From Anaeromyces robustus (taxonomy: Eukaryota; Neocallimastigomycota; Neocallimastigomycetes; Neocallimastigales; Neocallimastigaceae), in NCBI GenBank assembly GCA_002104895.1, contig MCFG01000426.1, forward strand, positions 1-55,434: a DNA stretch of 55,434 nt, written 5' to 3'. Both the position numbers and the translations under genes were made by a program. Shown here piece after piece: positions 1 through 11,019 of the stretch (position 1 is the stretch's first letter; each line of letters begins with the position of its first letter). The notes beneath the pieces were generated by a model. That model saw nothing but the letters and a program-made list of their open reading frames with translations. It made no database searches and was not told the origin of the DNA.

Positions 1-143
1 AGCTGAATGTAGGACTTACGTCTGAGCCTACCAGCGAGGGCCAATGTGAAACTCGAAATTTAATTATAAAAGAAAAAAGACAGTATAAAAATAAGGATCC
101 TCAGAATGATTCTCCTTATTAAAAATTTTATTAAGTTTATAAA

Positions 144-180
<37 letters not shown>

Positions 181-241
181 ACTAGAAAAAATTTTTTTGA
201 AAAATAATTTAATTTATCTATTCTATAATTTATTCATTCAC
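1..241 (-). mobile_element. Ty3/gypsy leader fragment (gypsy-2 type)
   Basis: This stretch matches, base for base over most of its length, the leader of gypsy-2 at about 11508-11744 and the equivalent gypsy-1 leader near 33183-33384. It includes the conserved block with the inverted repeat GTAGG...CCTAC and a long T tract at 148-179 (poly-A on the element strand). The match stops at about 241, where copia sequence begins, so this is the broken edge of an element lying outside the window. Confidence 0.8.
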
Positions 242-634
242 CTAACCCTAAATTGATATGGATTAGATCAAAAAGTTGTTTAGATGTATTTGTAACAGGA
301 AAATAAGGATTATTTTTTAATTTGGGTTTAATGCAGATTTTACATTTATCAGTTATATTGATTTTAGGCAATTTGTTTATAATTTTATCTATTTTAAAAT
401 GACAGAGTCTACGGTGCCATAAATTATATTGTTCATCGATATTAGTATAGTTTTCAAGAGAGAAAACATTGTTTTGTAGTTGATTTGCATCCATATTAAT
501 TTTATTGCTAGTAATCCATATGTGGTAAGTGTTGTTTACTTCTCTGGAATATGTTGATATAATTCTTTTACCTTCAGGAGAATATAATATGGCTTGGGGT
601 GTATTATTATTTCTAGTAAATATTATTTTATAAT
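242..634 (-). pseudogene. copia pol fragment: GAG-pre-integrase domain
   Basis: The minus-strand frame shows LWHRRLCHF followed by a CKIC pair, the signature of the copia GAG-pre-integrase/zinc region that precedes the integrase core. Copia B at 48634-53169 has the very similar LWHRRLGHF and CKICIKSK. The catalytic integrase core and polymerase are absent from this copy. The hydrophobic N-terminus of the open frame that covers this region comes from the inserted LTR, not from copia. Confidence 0.85.
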
Positions 635-1247
635 TGTAACGGAACGGTAGTTCCAATATTACAATTGACACCAATATTGAAAACGTACACGAAAAGAAAA
701 TAAAATAAAAGAAAGTTAATTGTACTTTGTAATATCGGAACACCTTTCCTTTGTTAACCCGGAAGGTCGGCGTCGATATATATTAGTATAATTTTAATTT
801 ATTTTTTATTTAAAATTTGTTTTATTAGAATATAGTTTTATTAATTATTAAAAATTAATAATAACTAATCTTTGTAGTATTTCAAACTACTTATGAATTA
901 ATTATCACTAATATATATAAAGTTATAAAAGAATAAAAGCACAAAGAAAAATATTTTAACTAAAAGTTTTACACCTATTTATACTTTTTGCGGAAAAATA
1001 GTTTTAAAAATAAAAGTTCATAAAAATAATAAAAAATTGCTAGAAACTAAGATATTTTGATATAAAATGAATCTCATAGAAAAATAAAGAAATATTATAT
1101 AATTTTTTTCTTAAAGTTTCTAATTTTATTCCATGTAATTCTATAAAGAAATACAGAAATAAAATACAGAAACAAATACAGAATAAAATACAGAAATTTA
1201 TAATAAATAAATTTAAAATAAAATTTTTATAAAATTTGGAACAAGAT

Positions 1248-1310
1248 GTGAGTCGAACCCAGAGTGTTCGCCCAGATGGTCATAGTTACTAACCACTAGA
1301 CCATGGTTAC
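1248..1310 (-). other. tRNA-like module in A2 LTR
   Basis: On the minus strand the sequence has a box A match (TGGTCTAGTGG) and, 44 bp further on, a box B match (GGTTCGACTCA). This is the spacing of a real tRNA gene. The acceptor and anticodon arms do not pair well, so it is a tRNA mimic or decayed tRNA, not a functional tRNA gene. Confidence 0.75.
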
Positions 1311-1325
1311 TATTTTACTAATTGA

Positions 1326-1839
1326 TGATACAAGATAGTTATATAAAGAATGAGTATATGGTTCTATAAATAAATATTCAATCATATTATTGGATAATAA
1401 TATGTAAATGATTTGATAAATAATTAAAATATAGATATAAAAGAAAAATAATAATAATAAAATTAAACGAGGACTTTTCCTGAGTTAGGGAATTGCTCCA
1501 GATAAGTATAAAAGAATTTTTAGAAGAATTTTATTATCAATATTTTATAATTTAAAAGAATTATTATTTTCAACACAAGGTTTTCAATATTAATTTTCAG
1601 AAATAGTTATTATTGTCATTATAAACATGTTTTAAATAGAATTAATATTATATTTAATTATTGGAATAAATATATTTTATTTATAATTATAATTTAAATG
1701 TAATTAATTATTTTTAAATAAATAAATAGTCTATTAAAACATAAAATAAATATCTTATTATGAAAATATTATATTGTCGTGTTCCCCAACTGTCGCGTTC
1801 CTAAAATATATTAAAGATACAAAATAAATATCAGTATCA
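1326..1839 (+). repeat. Group-B1 solo LTR nested in the A2 LTR
   Basis: TGATACAAGATAG...AGTATCA, flanked by the 4-bp duplication TTGA (1322-1325 and 1840-1843). The reverse complement of this unit recurs at 24616-25128. TATAAAAG boxes near 1437 and 1508 read in the plus direction. Its first base lies 23 bp upstream of box A of the tRNA-like module, and it points away from that module. Confidence 0.9.
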
Positions 1840-1861
1840 TTGAGAGATTCGTTACAATAAT

Positions 1862-2926
1862 TTTGTTTTATTAGCTTAGAAAGAGATATTATATTTCTTT
1901 TGACGCTTGAAATATATAGAACATTTTTAAGTATTATTTTATTATTATTAATAAATCCATCGTAGTTTCCTATATACTTTGAATATTTTTTTTGCCATCT
2001 GCAAAGCTTATAGAGTCAGAATGTGGTTTAACGTTTTTCAATAATTCAAGTTTGTAAGTAATATGAACTGATATTCCTGAATCTATAACCCAATTTGTGA
2101 TATTGTTTGAATTGTCATTGTTGATAATTGCTTTAACCTCTTCAATATCATTGTCCTTTTGTATATAATAAGTGTGGTATTCTGTGTCCGAATTATAGTC
2201 TTTGGTAAATGCTTCTTCGTATATATTCTTTGGTTCGGAGTTTTTTACAAGGAGGGCGTGTTTGTTTCCTTTATAGTTAGAGCGTGTCGTTTTATTGTTT
2301 TTGAATTTATTGGATTGTTTTCTATTGTTGAAGGATTTCTTGAATTTGAAATGTTTAAATTTTTTGTTTTTGTAATTTTTATTTGTGATCCTTTTATTAA
2401 ATTTGCATTCATAGGCGAAGTGTCCAAATTTTTTGCAGATATAACACTTTCCGTTTCTTTTCTTGTGATTCCTAATTGTGGCTTAGTACTTCTTTGTTTT
2501 CTGAATTAATCTTCATTAATCGATTTTCTTTTCTGTAGGAATAGATGGTATCGGGAATCACTTTAGTGATATATTTGGTACAATTCTTCCAATTATCTCG
2601 AAATTTAAAAAAATTGATCCAACGTAGATTTTCGGGTAGTGACCTATTTAGAATTCCAACTTTGGCGTCGTCTGGAATGTTGTAATCCAAAAGTTCTAAT
2701 TCATCGAAAATATTTTCTATGTAGGAAATGAAACTGTTTATGTCAAATGAAGTGTCAAATTTGAGTTTTTCTAGTTTTTCTTTTAATTCTGATTTTAATT
2801 GTTCTTTTCCTTTGGTGAACGAGTTCTCAAGGATCTTCCAGACTTCGTAGGCAGTCTTCCCTTTATTCTCAATAATCTTTCTAGTTTCTTCATTAAAAGA
2901 ATTTAAAATTACCCATTTTGTAGTGT
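1862..2926 (-). pseudogene. copia gag C-terminus, CCHC knuckle and protease relic
   Basis: Reading leftward on the minus strand, the region first shows a UBN2-type copia gag segment (about 2472-2926, with ILNRSLPENLRW). Next comes a CCHC zinc knuckle (CYICKKFGHFAYEC, about 2400-2450), which binds nucleic acid in this family, and then a retropepsin-like VIDSG motif near 2085. The order gag, knuckle, protease is normal for Ty1/copia. The region is decayed, with several breaks. Confidence 0.8.
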
Positions 2927-3429
2927 TGTAACGGATTGTTACAACACTGAAATACTAATTAATACATATTTTTTAATTTTTTATTTTTTATTTTATTCTA
3001 ATTTTGCTGTAACACCAAGTCCAAGGGTTGGTGTGTTTATAATTAAATTTTATTTTAATTATAGTTTTTTAATTTAATTTTTTATTAAAATAACAACTTA
3101 GTGATTTTCACTTTTACAGTGAAAATCGTTCTTATTTATACTAATTTTATTTTTAATAGAATACAATAGAATAAATTTAATAATCCAATCAATTTTAAAA
3201 TTTAACTTAAATTATTCCGTAAATTCAGTAAATAATTTAACCGAATAAATTTTATATCTAGATTATTCTCGAACTATCTAAATTTTTACATGTGACTTTT
3301 AATTTTTACATGTGACTTTAATTTTTTAACTAATTAATTATTAAAAATTTATTACTAAGTATATAATATAAAATATTAATAATAAAATAAAGTAAAAAAT
3401 AAAATTATAATAGGATGAATTCTATTACA
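2927..3429. repeat. Group-A6 solo LTR
   Basis: TGTAACGG...TATTACA with a perfect 5-bp duplication AGTGT at 2922-2926 and 3430-3434, splitting the copia gag. It contains a direct repeat of about 20 bp (around 3283-3322, core TTTTTACATGTGACTTT) and a hairpin near 3102-3130 (GATTTTCAC...GTGAAAATC). I see no tRNA-like module in it. Confidence 0.85.
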
Positions 3430-3543
3430 AGTGTTGTCGTTTTTAATATCTAGTAATTGAGTAGACTTGTGGTAAGCAACCGAAGGATCTAATTTGTCAA
3501 TAATGTAATCTTCAGGATTATTGATTTTATTTCTTTTAATTTA
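3430..3543 (-). pseudogene. copia gag N-terminal fragment
   Basis: A minus-strand segment just right of the A6 LTR continues the copia gag sequence seen to the left of that LTR. The AGTGT duplication at 2922-2926 and 3430-3434 shows that the two were contiguous before the LTR inserted. It ends in A+T-rich leader sequence near 3540. Confidence 0.65.
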
Positions 3544-3691
3544 ATTGGTGTATTTCATGAATATAAATTTTAATTTTTATTAATTTTCAATTAAAATCAT
3601 TTAATATAGCTGAAATTTTATTTAAATTTTAACTTATTTTATTTATTTCAGCTCTTTTTATTTATATAGCTTACTGTAACGAATCCCTCAA

Positions 3692-4265
3692 TGAAACAAT
3701 GTTGAAATTATCTTAATTCTATTAAATAGAAAGTGATAACTTCATTGTTCAAATATATGATTGTCTAAATCATATTTAGTTATAAATTTAAAAGAAATTT
3801 ATTAAGTTTAATATTTTAGTTTTAAAATTATTTTTATTAAAATTATAAATTTATTTAATACATCTCGTTTATGTATTAAAAATATTAAAATCTAGTTATT
3901 AAAAACATTATAAAATTTGTTATTATAATCTTTAATTATTATTAATCTAGTAGTTATTTTAAATATTATTATTCTAATTATTATTATTATTATTATTCTA
4001 ATTTTTATGGATAATTAGTAACAATTTTTAAAAATATTAATTTTTCATTTTCCTTTTATATTATTTTCTTATTTTTAAGTTTGTTTATAAATAAAATATT
4101 AATTTATTAAAATTAAGAACATTAAATAGTTAAAATAAATAATTTGTTTATATTAAATATTATTTAAATAATTAAATATTTTATAATTTATATTTAAATA
4201 ATTTTATAATATTTTTGAAATTCAGCAAATATTAATTATATTTTTATAAATTTCATTCTTTATCA
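3692..4265 (-). repeat. Group-B3 LTR nested in the A5 left LTR
   Basis: TGAAACAATG...CATTCTTTATCA, matching LTRs at 15886, 26433 and 35310. It begins on the plus strand with the group-B hairpin (AACAATG...CATTGTT). It separates the first 17 bp of the A5 LTR from the rest and ends 23 bp upstream of box A of that LTR's plus-strand tRNA-like module. A clean target duplication is not readable here. Confidence 0.8.
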
Positions 4266-4287
4266 ACAACGATATTAAGGAACTTCG

Positions 4288-4345
4288 TGGCTCAACGGTA
4301 ACTACTTCTACCTTTATCATAGATATCACTGGTTCGAATCCTACT
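4288..4345 (+). other. tRNA-like module in A5 left LTR
   Basis: Box A TGGCTCAACGG begins at 4288, and a perfect consensus box B (GGTTCGAATCC) begins at 4331, 43 bp later. A short anticodon-like stem (TCTA...TAGA) lies between them, and T runs follow near 4352. This is the best Pol III internal promoter in the window. The acceptor arm does not close, so it is not called a tRNA gene. A second copy lies at 5373-5430. Confidence 0.75.
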
Positions 4346-4619
4346 TTTACCTTTTTGATTTGGAAAATTATTCATTTATTTAGTTATTAATACATTTGTT
4401 CATTTACTTATTTTATTAATAGAATTATTTAGTCTATAATTATTCATTCACTTAGTTAGATTTACTTAGATATTAGTTATTCGTTCACTTAGATATAAAT
4501 ACGATTTTATTTAGATACTAATTATGTATTCACTTAATTATAGTAATAGTTAAATAATTAAATATTTTGTTATTTAAATAAGTAAACCAATCACGTAATG
4601 ATATAGAATAAGTCTTGAA

Positions 4620-4627
4620 TATAAAAG
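4620..4627 (+). promoter_or_regulatory. A5 LTR TATA box
   Basis: TATAAAAG lies 35 bp upstream of the GGAGTCATTAT sequence that pairs with the primer site. That is the expected place for the TATA box of the LTR promoter if transcription starts at that G. Confidence 0.6.
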
Positions 4628-4654
4628 AAATGTATTAATATTATTTTTACTCTT

Positions 4655-4665
4655 GGAGTCATTAT
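4655..4665 (+). promoter_or_regulatory. Predicted transcript 5' end / self-primer of A5
   Basis: GGAGTCATTAT is the exact reverse complement of the 11 nt that follow the left LTR (4825-4835). In Tf1-type elements the first 11 nt of the RNA fold back to the primer site, so this marks the likely start of R. Confidence 0.7.
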
Positions 4666-4824
4666 TAATAAGAAAAATATTAAATATTTAAATATTAAAT
4701 AAAATACAAAATAAATCCATAAACATTATGTTTTAATATTGTGTTATTTATTTTGTTTGTTTATTTTATTTTAATTATTGAAATACTACAACAACCTAGT
4801 GAATTTCTCACTAAGTTCGTTACA

Positions 4825-4835
4825 ATAATGACTCC
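4825..4835 (+). other. Primer-binding site, self-priming type (A5)
   Basis: ATAATGACTCC starts at the first base after the left LTR. It is complementary over all 11 nt to 4655-4665 in the LTR and does not resemble a tRNA 3' end. Confidence 0.75.
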
Positions 4836-5337
4836 CGTTGCAAAACATTCACTACCTTGTTGTAGTATCCCTTTGTCAACGTAACCATTGTTAACATTAT
4901 TAATTTTATTATTTAATATTAAAATTTAGAAATTTCAATAATTATGAAAATTTTTCTGAACGATAATGCATCCATCGAGCTTTGGACCTAAAGGTTTTGA
5001 ATGCACTCATCCATCAAGAATTAAGGAAAAAGTCATCAAAATAAGTGCATTTCTATCAAGAGGAGGATGTTAGCTACTTTTTGGACTATTAAACTCTCTG
5101 ATATCGCTCTTGAATCGCTAGAAACTACCTTTTTTAGATTTTGGAAACTACTTCTTAGCATACAACTCGCTTGCATTGGACAGCTCTTAGTGTGAATAAT
5201 ATTTTTGTTTTTTCTTAGTTTTCTTTAGTTTTCGTTATAGTTTTCGGTTATTCGCAACTTACAGATTCTGATTTCCATTTTAGACAAGGTTTTCTATTCT
5301 ATTGATCGTCTGGAATCCGATCTTCGAAGGGGGGTAT
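4836..5337 (+). other. Non-coding core of the A5 element
   Basis: About 500 bp without a convincing frame. It is less A+T-rich than its surroundings and ends in GAAGGGGGGTAT at 5326-5337, the polypurine tract before the 3' LTR. The last part resembles the end of a Ty3 pol region only loosely, so I assign no product. Confidence 0.6.
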
Positions 5338-6444
5338 TGTAACGGTATCAACAACGACATTAAGGAACTTCGTGGCTCAACGGTAACTACTTCTACCTTT
5401 ATCATAGATATCACTGGTTCGAATCCTACTTTTACCTTTTTGATTTGGAAAATTATTCATTTATTTAGTTATTAATACATTTGTTCATTTACTTATTTTA
5501 TTAATAGAATTATTTAGTCTATAATTATTCATTCACTTAGTTAGATTTATTTAGATATTAGTTATTCGTTCACTTAGATATAAATACGATTTTATTTAGA
5601 TACTAATTATGTATTCACTTAATTATAGTAATAGTTAAATAATTAAATATTTTGTTATTTAAATAAGTAAACCAATCATGTAATGATTTAGAATAAGTCT
5701 TGAATATAAAAGAAATGTATTAATATTATTTTTACTCTTTGAGTCATTATTAATAAGAAAAATATTAAATATTTAAATATTAAATAAAATACAAAATAAA
5801 TCCATAAACATTATGTTTTTGTAACGTTTGCTTTTACACAATAGGTTTATAAACAATAAAGTAATTTAAAATAAATATGTTTTGTTAGAAATAAGTTTTA
5901 TTAATTTTAAAGTATAAATATTAATTATTAATTAGTTATTATAATATTTCAAATTACTTATAAACTAATTAATAAAAGCACGAATTTAAAAATATTTTAT
6001 TAATGAATTTTACACCTATTTATATTTTTTTCTGAAAATAATAAAAATATCTAAAAAGTTCTCGAAACTTAAATTTTTTTGATAAAAAAGAATCTTATGG
6101 AAAAAGGATAAATTATAAAAAATTTTTATCCGAAAATTTCTGATTTTATTCTATTAATTTCTATGATAAAATACAGAAATAAAATACAGAAATAAAATAC
6201 AGAAATTAATAATAAATTTTTCTTAAAATAAAAAATTTTTTATAAATTGAGAATGAGTGTGAGTCGAACCCAAGGAGTTCAGCTCGATGGTCATAGTATT
6301 TAACCACTAAACCATGGTTACTAATTTACTGATTATGAGTTTCGTTACAGTTTTAATATTGTGTTGTTTATTTTGTTTGTTTATTTTATTTTAATTATTG
6401 AAATACTACAACAACCTAGTGAATTTCTCACTAAGTTCGTTACA
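5338..6444 (+). repeat. A5 right LTR with nested A3 LTR
   Basis: TGTAACGGTATC...AAGTTCGTTACA, a close copy of the left LTR. It includes a tRNA-like module at 5373-5430 and a terminal hairpin (TAGTGA, loop ATTTC, TCACTA) just before its end. An A3 LTR interrupts it at 5820-6349. Confidence 0.85.
5820..6349 (-). repeat. Group-A3 solo LTR
   Basis: TGTAACGTTTG...TTTCGTTACA with the 5-bp duplication GTTTT (5815-5819 and 6350-6354), so it is a solo LTR inserted in the A5 right LTR. On the minus strand it carries a tRNA-like module (6259-6321), TTCTGTATTT repeats and TATAAATAGGTG. The self-primer predicted from its R start would be GTGCTTTTAT. Confidence 0.9.
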
Positions 6445-6918
6445 GTTTGTAAAAGTTAATGAATAACTTGAATCTTTCTTTTTTAAATTTTTTTTTGTAT
6501 TTTTTTGTATTTTTTTTTCAATTCTTTGATTTTATTATAATTTTTTTAATTATTTTTATTTCATTTTATTTCATTTTTTAATTTGTAATTATTAATTATA
6601 ATTTATAATTATTATTTATTTATTTATTCATTTATTTAATAAATAAAATTTCATGCGCCACAGATTCCGAAATGCACAATTCCGAAATGCACGATTGCGA
6701 AATGCACCACATTCCGTAAATATACAAGCCACCAAAAATTTCGTCAAATACAACTAATAAATAATAATTAATTAAAAATATAATTCATTATTTTATTTAT
6801 TTGTTAATTAAAAAAAAACTGAATCATTAACATTAAATAATCATATAAATAATAATTAAAAAATAGCATTTAAAAGTATATTTATTAAAATATTTAAATT
6901 GAAAATTTTTAATTACCA
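6445..6918. other. Non-coding A+T-rich DNA with 15-bp iterons
   Basis: No gene is seen. T-rich tracts lead to three exact-period 15-bp units at 6663-6707 (core ATTCCGAAATGCAC), followed by CACATTCC. A related unit (ATTGCGAAATGCAACACATTCC-like) lies on the minus strand in the copia B LTR near 48092-48113. Confidence 0.7.
6663..6707 (+). repeat. Three tandem 15-bp iterons
   Basis: GATTCCGAAATGCAC, AATTCCGAAATGCAC and GATTGCGAAATGCAC follow each other with no gap. Their G+C content stands out from the flanking A+T-rich DNA. They may be a transposase- or factor-binding array upstream of the MULE relic at 6919. Confidence 0.75.
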
Positions 6919-7660
6919 ATGGAGGACAATATAGAAATTGAAATAAGTGAAACAAATAGAGGAAATGAACAAATTATTAAAAATATATGAAAGTTTACAT
7001 AACCATCTCGAAGAAGAAATTAATGTATCTATATCAGTAACAAAACATAAAATTTAGGAAGAAATTAGGAAAAATTCAATTTTTTTGGATATAAAACCTA
7101 AACATATATTTAATGACGTTTCTCAAGAAATGAGACTTATATGACCCGAATATAGTACAATTAAATCTCAAATAATAAGAAATATAAAAACAATTACCTC
7201 CAGACATAAAATTTCGATGATATTCCCATTGAATCAGAATATTATAAAACAAAAAAAAAGAAATGAAAATTTTATGATATTTAAAAAATCAGATCTAATA
7301 ATCTTTCAATCATCATTCCAAGCATATTTATTTTCGAATTATCATGAAAATATATTCGCCGAGCACCGAAATTTAGTTATCAGTTATTTATAACAAGAAC
7401 TTATGTTGAACAATTTAATATGCTTTACACTACTTCCATTTCTATATTAAAAATAAAAAACAAGCTACATATGAAAAAACCTTTATTTATAAATTAATAT
7501 ATATATTAAAAGAAGAAAACTTATTTTTTAATGATTACGAAAGGAGAACTAAAGGAATTGGAAAAAAAAATATTTAGTAAAACTGATGAAATTAAAATTT
7601 TAATTGAAAATTACAAAAATAAAGAAATTTATTTTATAATGGATGTAACAGAAATGAATT
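6919..7660 (+). pseudogene. Mutator-like (MULE) transposase pseudogene with FLYWCH tail
   Basis: Plus-strand reading from ATG 6919 gives an acidic start (MEDNIEIEISE) and then sequence typical of FLYWCH-MULE proteins. HNHLEEEINVSISVTKHKI is the histidine end of the FLYWCH zinc motif. SQIIRNI, FKKSDLIIFQSSFQAYLFSNY and APKFSYQLFITRTYVEQF follow; the last is the start of the MULE DDE domain, normally preceded by FADGTF. In-frame stops occur near 7057 and 7142. Frame shifts occur near 6985, 7208, 7252 and 7363, and the catalytic DGT is lost. The C-terminal half of the transposase is absent. This is a dead DNA transposon. Confidence 0.75.
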
Positions 7661-7981
7661 AGTTAAATTATAGAAAGATTGTTTGATTTAAACAATAAAT
7701 AAATATTAATTTAAAATAAATAAATTAGTATTTTTCTAGTATTTTTTAAGATTATTTAATTATTGTGTTTTAATAATCATAGAAATTATCTATTAGTTAT
7801 TTTATTAAGTAATATATAACTAAAACCGATTTATATTAAAATTTTATTATTAAAGAAAATTCCCTATATAACCTACTAGTTATAATTGATTTGATGTAAA
7901 AGATTTATTTGAAATAGATTACAATAATACAAACACTAAAATAAAAAAATAAAATAACGAAATAAAAATTTGTTTTATTAT
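7661..7981. other. Non-coding flank of MULE relic, shared repeat at its end
   Basis: No gene is seen. The last ~85 bp (about 7895-7981) recur in reverse complement at 24459-24540, so they belong to a dispersed repeat, perhaps the 3' part of the MULE. The gypsy-2 LTR starts at 7982. Confidence 0.6.
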
Positions 7982-8696
7982 TGTAACGGAACGGTAGTTC
8001 CAATATTACAATTGACACCAAAATCTGAAGTAAACACAAACAAAATAAAATTTAAAATAAAAGATACTTATTGCAATATCAGAACACCTTTCCTTTGTTA
8101 ACCTGAAAGGTCGGTGTCGAGATATATATATTAGTAAGATTTAGTTTTAAGTTTTATTTTATTTTTATTTAAAATATGTTTTATTAGAATTTAGTTTTAT
8201 TAATTATTAAAAATTAATAATAACTAATCTTTGTAGTATTTCGAACTACTTATGAATTAATTATTACTAATATATATAAAGTTATAAAAGAATAAAAGCA
8301 CAAAGAAAAATATTTTAACTAAAGATTTTACACCTATTTATACTTTTTGCGGAAAAATAGTTTTAAAAATAAAAGTTCATAAAAAATAATAAAAATTACT
8401 AGAAACTAAGATATTTTGTTATAAAATGAATCTCATAGAAAAATAAAGAAATATTATATAATTTTTTCTTAAAGTTTCTAATTCTATTCCATGTAATTCT
8501 ATAAAGAAATACAGAAATAAAATACAGAAACAAATACAGAATAAAATACAGAAATTTATAATAAATAAATTTAAAATAAAATTTTTATAAAATTTGGAAC
8601 AAGGTGTGAGTCGAACCCAGAGTGTTCGCCCAGATGGTCATAGTTACTAACCACTAGACCATGGTTACTATTTTACTAATTGAGAGATTCGTTACA
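7982..8696 (-). repeat. gypsy-2 3' LTR (A2)
   Basis: TGTAACGG...GATTCGTTACA. On the minus strand it carries the tRNA-like module at 8606-8668, TTCTGTATTT repeats at about 8512-8560 and a TATAAATAGGTG box. It is not interrupted, unlike two other A2 copies in the window. Confidence 0.95.
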
Positions 8697-8711
8697 TGGT
8701 CCTCCTTCAGG
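8697..8711 (-). other. gypsy-2 polypurine tract
   Basis: Read on the minus strand this is GAAGGAGGACCA, directly before the 3' LTR. It is the usual plus-strand primer of LTR elements. Gypsy-1 has AGAGGAGGACCA at the same place. Confidence 0.8.
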
Positions 8712-9003
8712 ATTCGGATACCAGACGAATCTTAAGACTAGGCTAAACTATACTAAGAAAAGTTTTGACTATATTTAAACTATACTATATAGGTGTAAAA
8801 TAAAATAATTTGATATTAATAAAAATACATAAATATTAATAAAATACATGAATATTAATAAAGTTTACATGATATTAATAATAATAATAAGCTAAACTAA
8901 GCTAAACTAAACTAAGATTTAAACTAATAATAATACTAAGTTTGATAAAAATATTGATAAAATAGGTTTAATAGTTGAGATTCATTATTTAAGTTTTTCT
9001 TTT

Positions 9004-10940
9004 TCATTTTGATTTGTTTTTAACAAAATAACAGGGTAAATTTTCAGGTGGTTTATCTTCATAAGGGAGGTATGCATCAACTTTAAATTCTTTGAATTTG
9101 TTGTTTTGTTTTCTTTTGTATTTAATTGATTTTGAATTACAGATTGCAAAGTATGAAGAGTTGTTAATAATTTCTTTTGAATTTGCTAAGAAAAAATTTT
9201 GACATGTAGAATATTTATTTGATTTTGAATAAAAATTTGAATTTGATTTGTTCTTATCATTCCACACTCTCCTTCGAAAAGATTGGATTATTGGGTTTTG
9301 AAAAATTAATATTTTGAATAGGTTGATTTGAAGAATTTGATTTTGAGCAAGAATTAGGATTGCCAGAGGAAACAGATTGATTACCAGATTTCAGATTATT
9401 ACAAGAATTATTATTAAAAGAATCGTTACTAAGATTAACAGAATTACAAGGAGAATTACTAGAGTTAACAGGATTACAAGAATTTGTACTAAGATTAACA
9501 GGATTATTACAAGAATTTTTTCTAGGAAGTACACAAGAGTTAGAAACATAAGTTGGTTTATTATTATTTTTCAAAGGTTGTGAATTAATTGATTTTGTAC
9601 GTTCAGAGTGGAAACAAGAAGTATTACAGAAAGATTTATTGCCAGAGTGATTATCAAGATTATTATTATTTTTAGAATGAGGTTTACAAGATTTATCAGA
9701 TTTTGTATTTTGAGAATTCGTCACGAATGAATTTGGGAGTATTAAACAATTTGAAAGACAGTAATTTGAATTGAAAGTTATTTCTTTAGTTGTAAAATTG
9801 ATAGTGGGATTGTGAGTTACGAGCCAATCTATTCCAAGAATACCACAATACGAAGGTAGATCCACAATATAGAATTCTGTTTTACAAAGGTGATTTTTAT
9901 ATTTCAACGAGATGGGAAACGTTTTACCAAAAATTGTTTGATTTCCGGCTACTCCAGAAACGGCAGGAAAAGTAGAATCAGAATCAAAAGGAATATTGTT
10001 TTCTTTAGCAAAGTGTATATCCATAAGATTTAATTGAGAACCTGAATCGATGAGTAGTTTAGCATTGCAAGAAGAGTTTAAAGTTTGTAGATTGAATTCG
10101 GCAACTGGAGCATTCAAAGATGGATCATCAGAAAGTCTAGGTCTTGATTTTGGTTTGGATTCTGGATTAGAAATAAAAGCATTGCTGGAAGAGGGTTTAT
10201 TGTCATCTTCATTCACTTTATTCTTTAAAGGGCAATTATTAACTTGATGATTTTTTGATCCACAGTAGAAACAAAGATGTTCTTTTCTTCTTCTTTCTTT
10301 TTCTTCACGAGTTATTGTTTCATTAGATTTATTCGAAGCAAAATTGAAAAGAGTTAGCATGACGACCAAAAGAATGATTACTTGAATTATTTGATTTAAA
10401 ATATTGATTATGCGTAGAAAGTCTTAAATCTATACGAGAAGCTATGGTTTGAAGAGAGAATAAGGATTGTGGTCCAGGAAACATTTCTAAGATTCTGGTT
10501 GCAATATTGTCGTTTAATCCTGCGAGAAAAGCATCCATTTTAGCAGCTTCATTCCAAGAAGAGTCATCTGCGTATTTATTGAACTCCAGGATGTAGCTTC
10601 TTACATCTCCAAGACGTCTCTGTTTAATGGTTCTGAGCTTTTGGTTTGCTATGAAGGTTGAATCATAATTTCCAAAGGTAGCTTTAAACTTGGATATAAA
10701 CGCTTCATAGTCATCTAAACATGGGTCCACATTTTCAATTAAAGTTGCGGCCCAATTCATTGCAGAACCGTAAAGTCTGGAAATGATGTATGCAACCTTA
10801 ACTGGATCTTCAGAAAATTTTTCTGGTTGCAACATGAAGACAAGGTTCATTTTTGCAAGGAAGCCTTTAAAGAAACGACGGTCTCCAGCGAATCCATCTT
10901 TGTACATAACGTTTAAATTAAGAAAGTTATCTTCGTTCAT
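9004..10940 (-). pseudogene. gypsy-2 gag-protease region, broken
   Basis: Minus-strand gag begins at 10940 (MNEDNFLNLN) and matches gypsy-1 gag closely (DGFAGDRR, FKGFLAKM, YGSAMNWAATL, ILEMFPGP). A CCHC knuckle (CFYCGSKNHQVNNC) lies near 10250, and an aspartic protease with LLIDSGSQLNLMD near 10050. An Asn/Ser-rich tail follows where gypsy-1 has its polymerase. The copy has a few breaks. Gag would form the particle, and the protease would process it. Confidence 0.9.
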
Positions 10941-11019
10941 TTTTGTTTGATTAATTTATTATTGGTCTCGACTAGGAATTCAAATTGTTTATTAAGGTAA
11001 ATTTAAATTTTAATTTCGC

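Larger units (their letters stand above)
635..1856 (-). repeat. Group-A2 solo LTR, itself interrupted
   Basis: Begins TGTAACGG and ends TTCGTTACA, with a perfect 5-bp duplication ATAAT at 630-634 and 1857-1861, so it is a solo LTR inside the copia fossil. It has the A2 hallmarks read on the minus strand: tRNA-like module, TTCTGTATTT repeats and a TATAAATAGGTG box. A group-B1 LTR (1326-1839) sits inside it. Confidence 0.9.
242..3543 (-). mobile_element. Old Ty1/copia fossil, broken, split by two LTR insertions
   Basis: Three coding islands on the minus strand belong to one decayed copia element: gag (3430-3543 and about 2472-2926), CCHC knuckle and protease (about 1862-2440), and the GAG-pre-integrase domain (242-634). 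A group-A2 solo LTR (635-1856, target duplication ATAAT) and a group-A6 solo LTR (2927-3429, duplication AGTGT) interrupt it. No polymerase or LTR of its own is visible here. It carries several breaks and is clearly older than the LTRs that split it. Confidence 0.85.
3675..6444 (+). mobile_element. Short non-autonomous LTR element (TRIM/LARD-like), group A5
   Basis: Two related LTRs (3675-4824 and 5338-6444, each about 575 bp without nested insertions) flank only about 513 bp of internal DNA. A primer site follows the left LTR directly, and a GAAGGGGGG polypurine tract precedes the right LTR, so the element reads in the plus direction. No long frame exists in the core. Both LTRs hold nested insertions (B3 in the left, A3 in the right). 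A parasite of autonomous group-A elements is the simplest reading. No outer target duplication matches. Confidence 0.8.

Noticed and set aside
243-253. CTAACCCTAAA as a telomere repeat
   Set aside because: Less than two units, inside copia coding sequence.
1248-1310. Box A/box B sequences as genuine tRNA genes
   Set aside because: Acceptor stems do not pair, anticodon arms are poor, and all copies sit at the same place inside LTRs. They are kept as tRNA-like modules only.
2159-2509. Plus-strand frame of 116 codons
   Set aside because: It is the antisense shadow of the copia gag/CCHC region on the minus strand.
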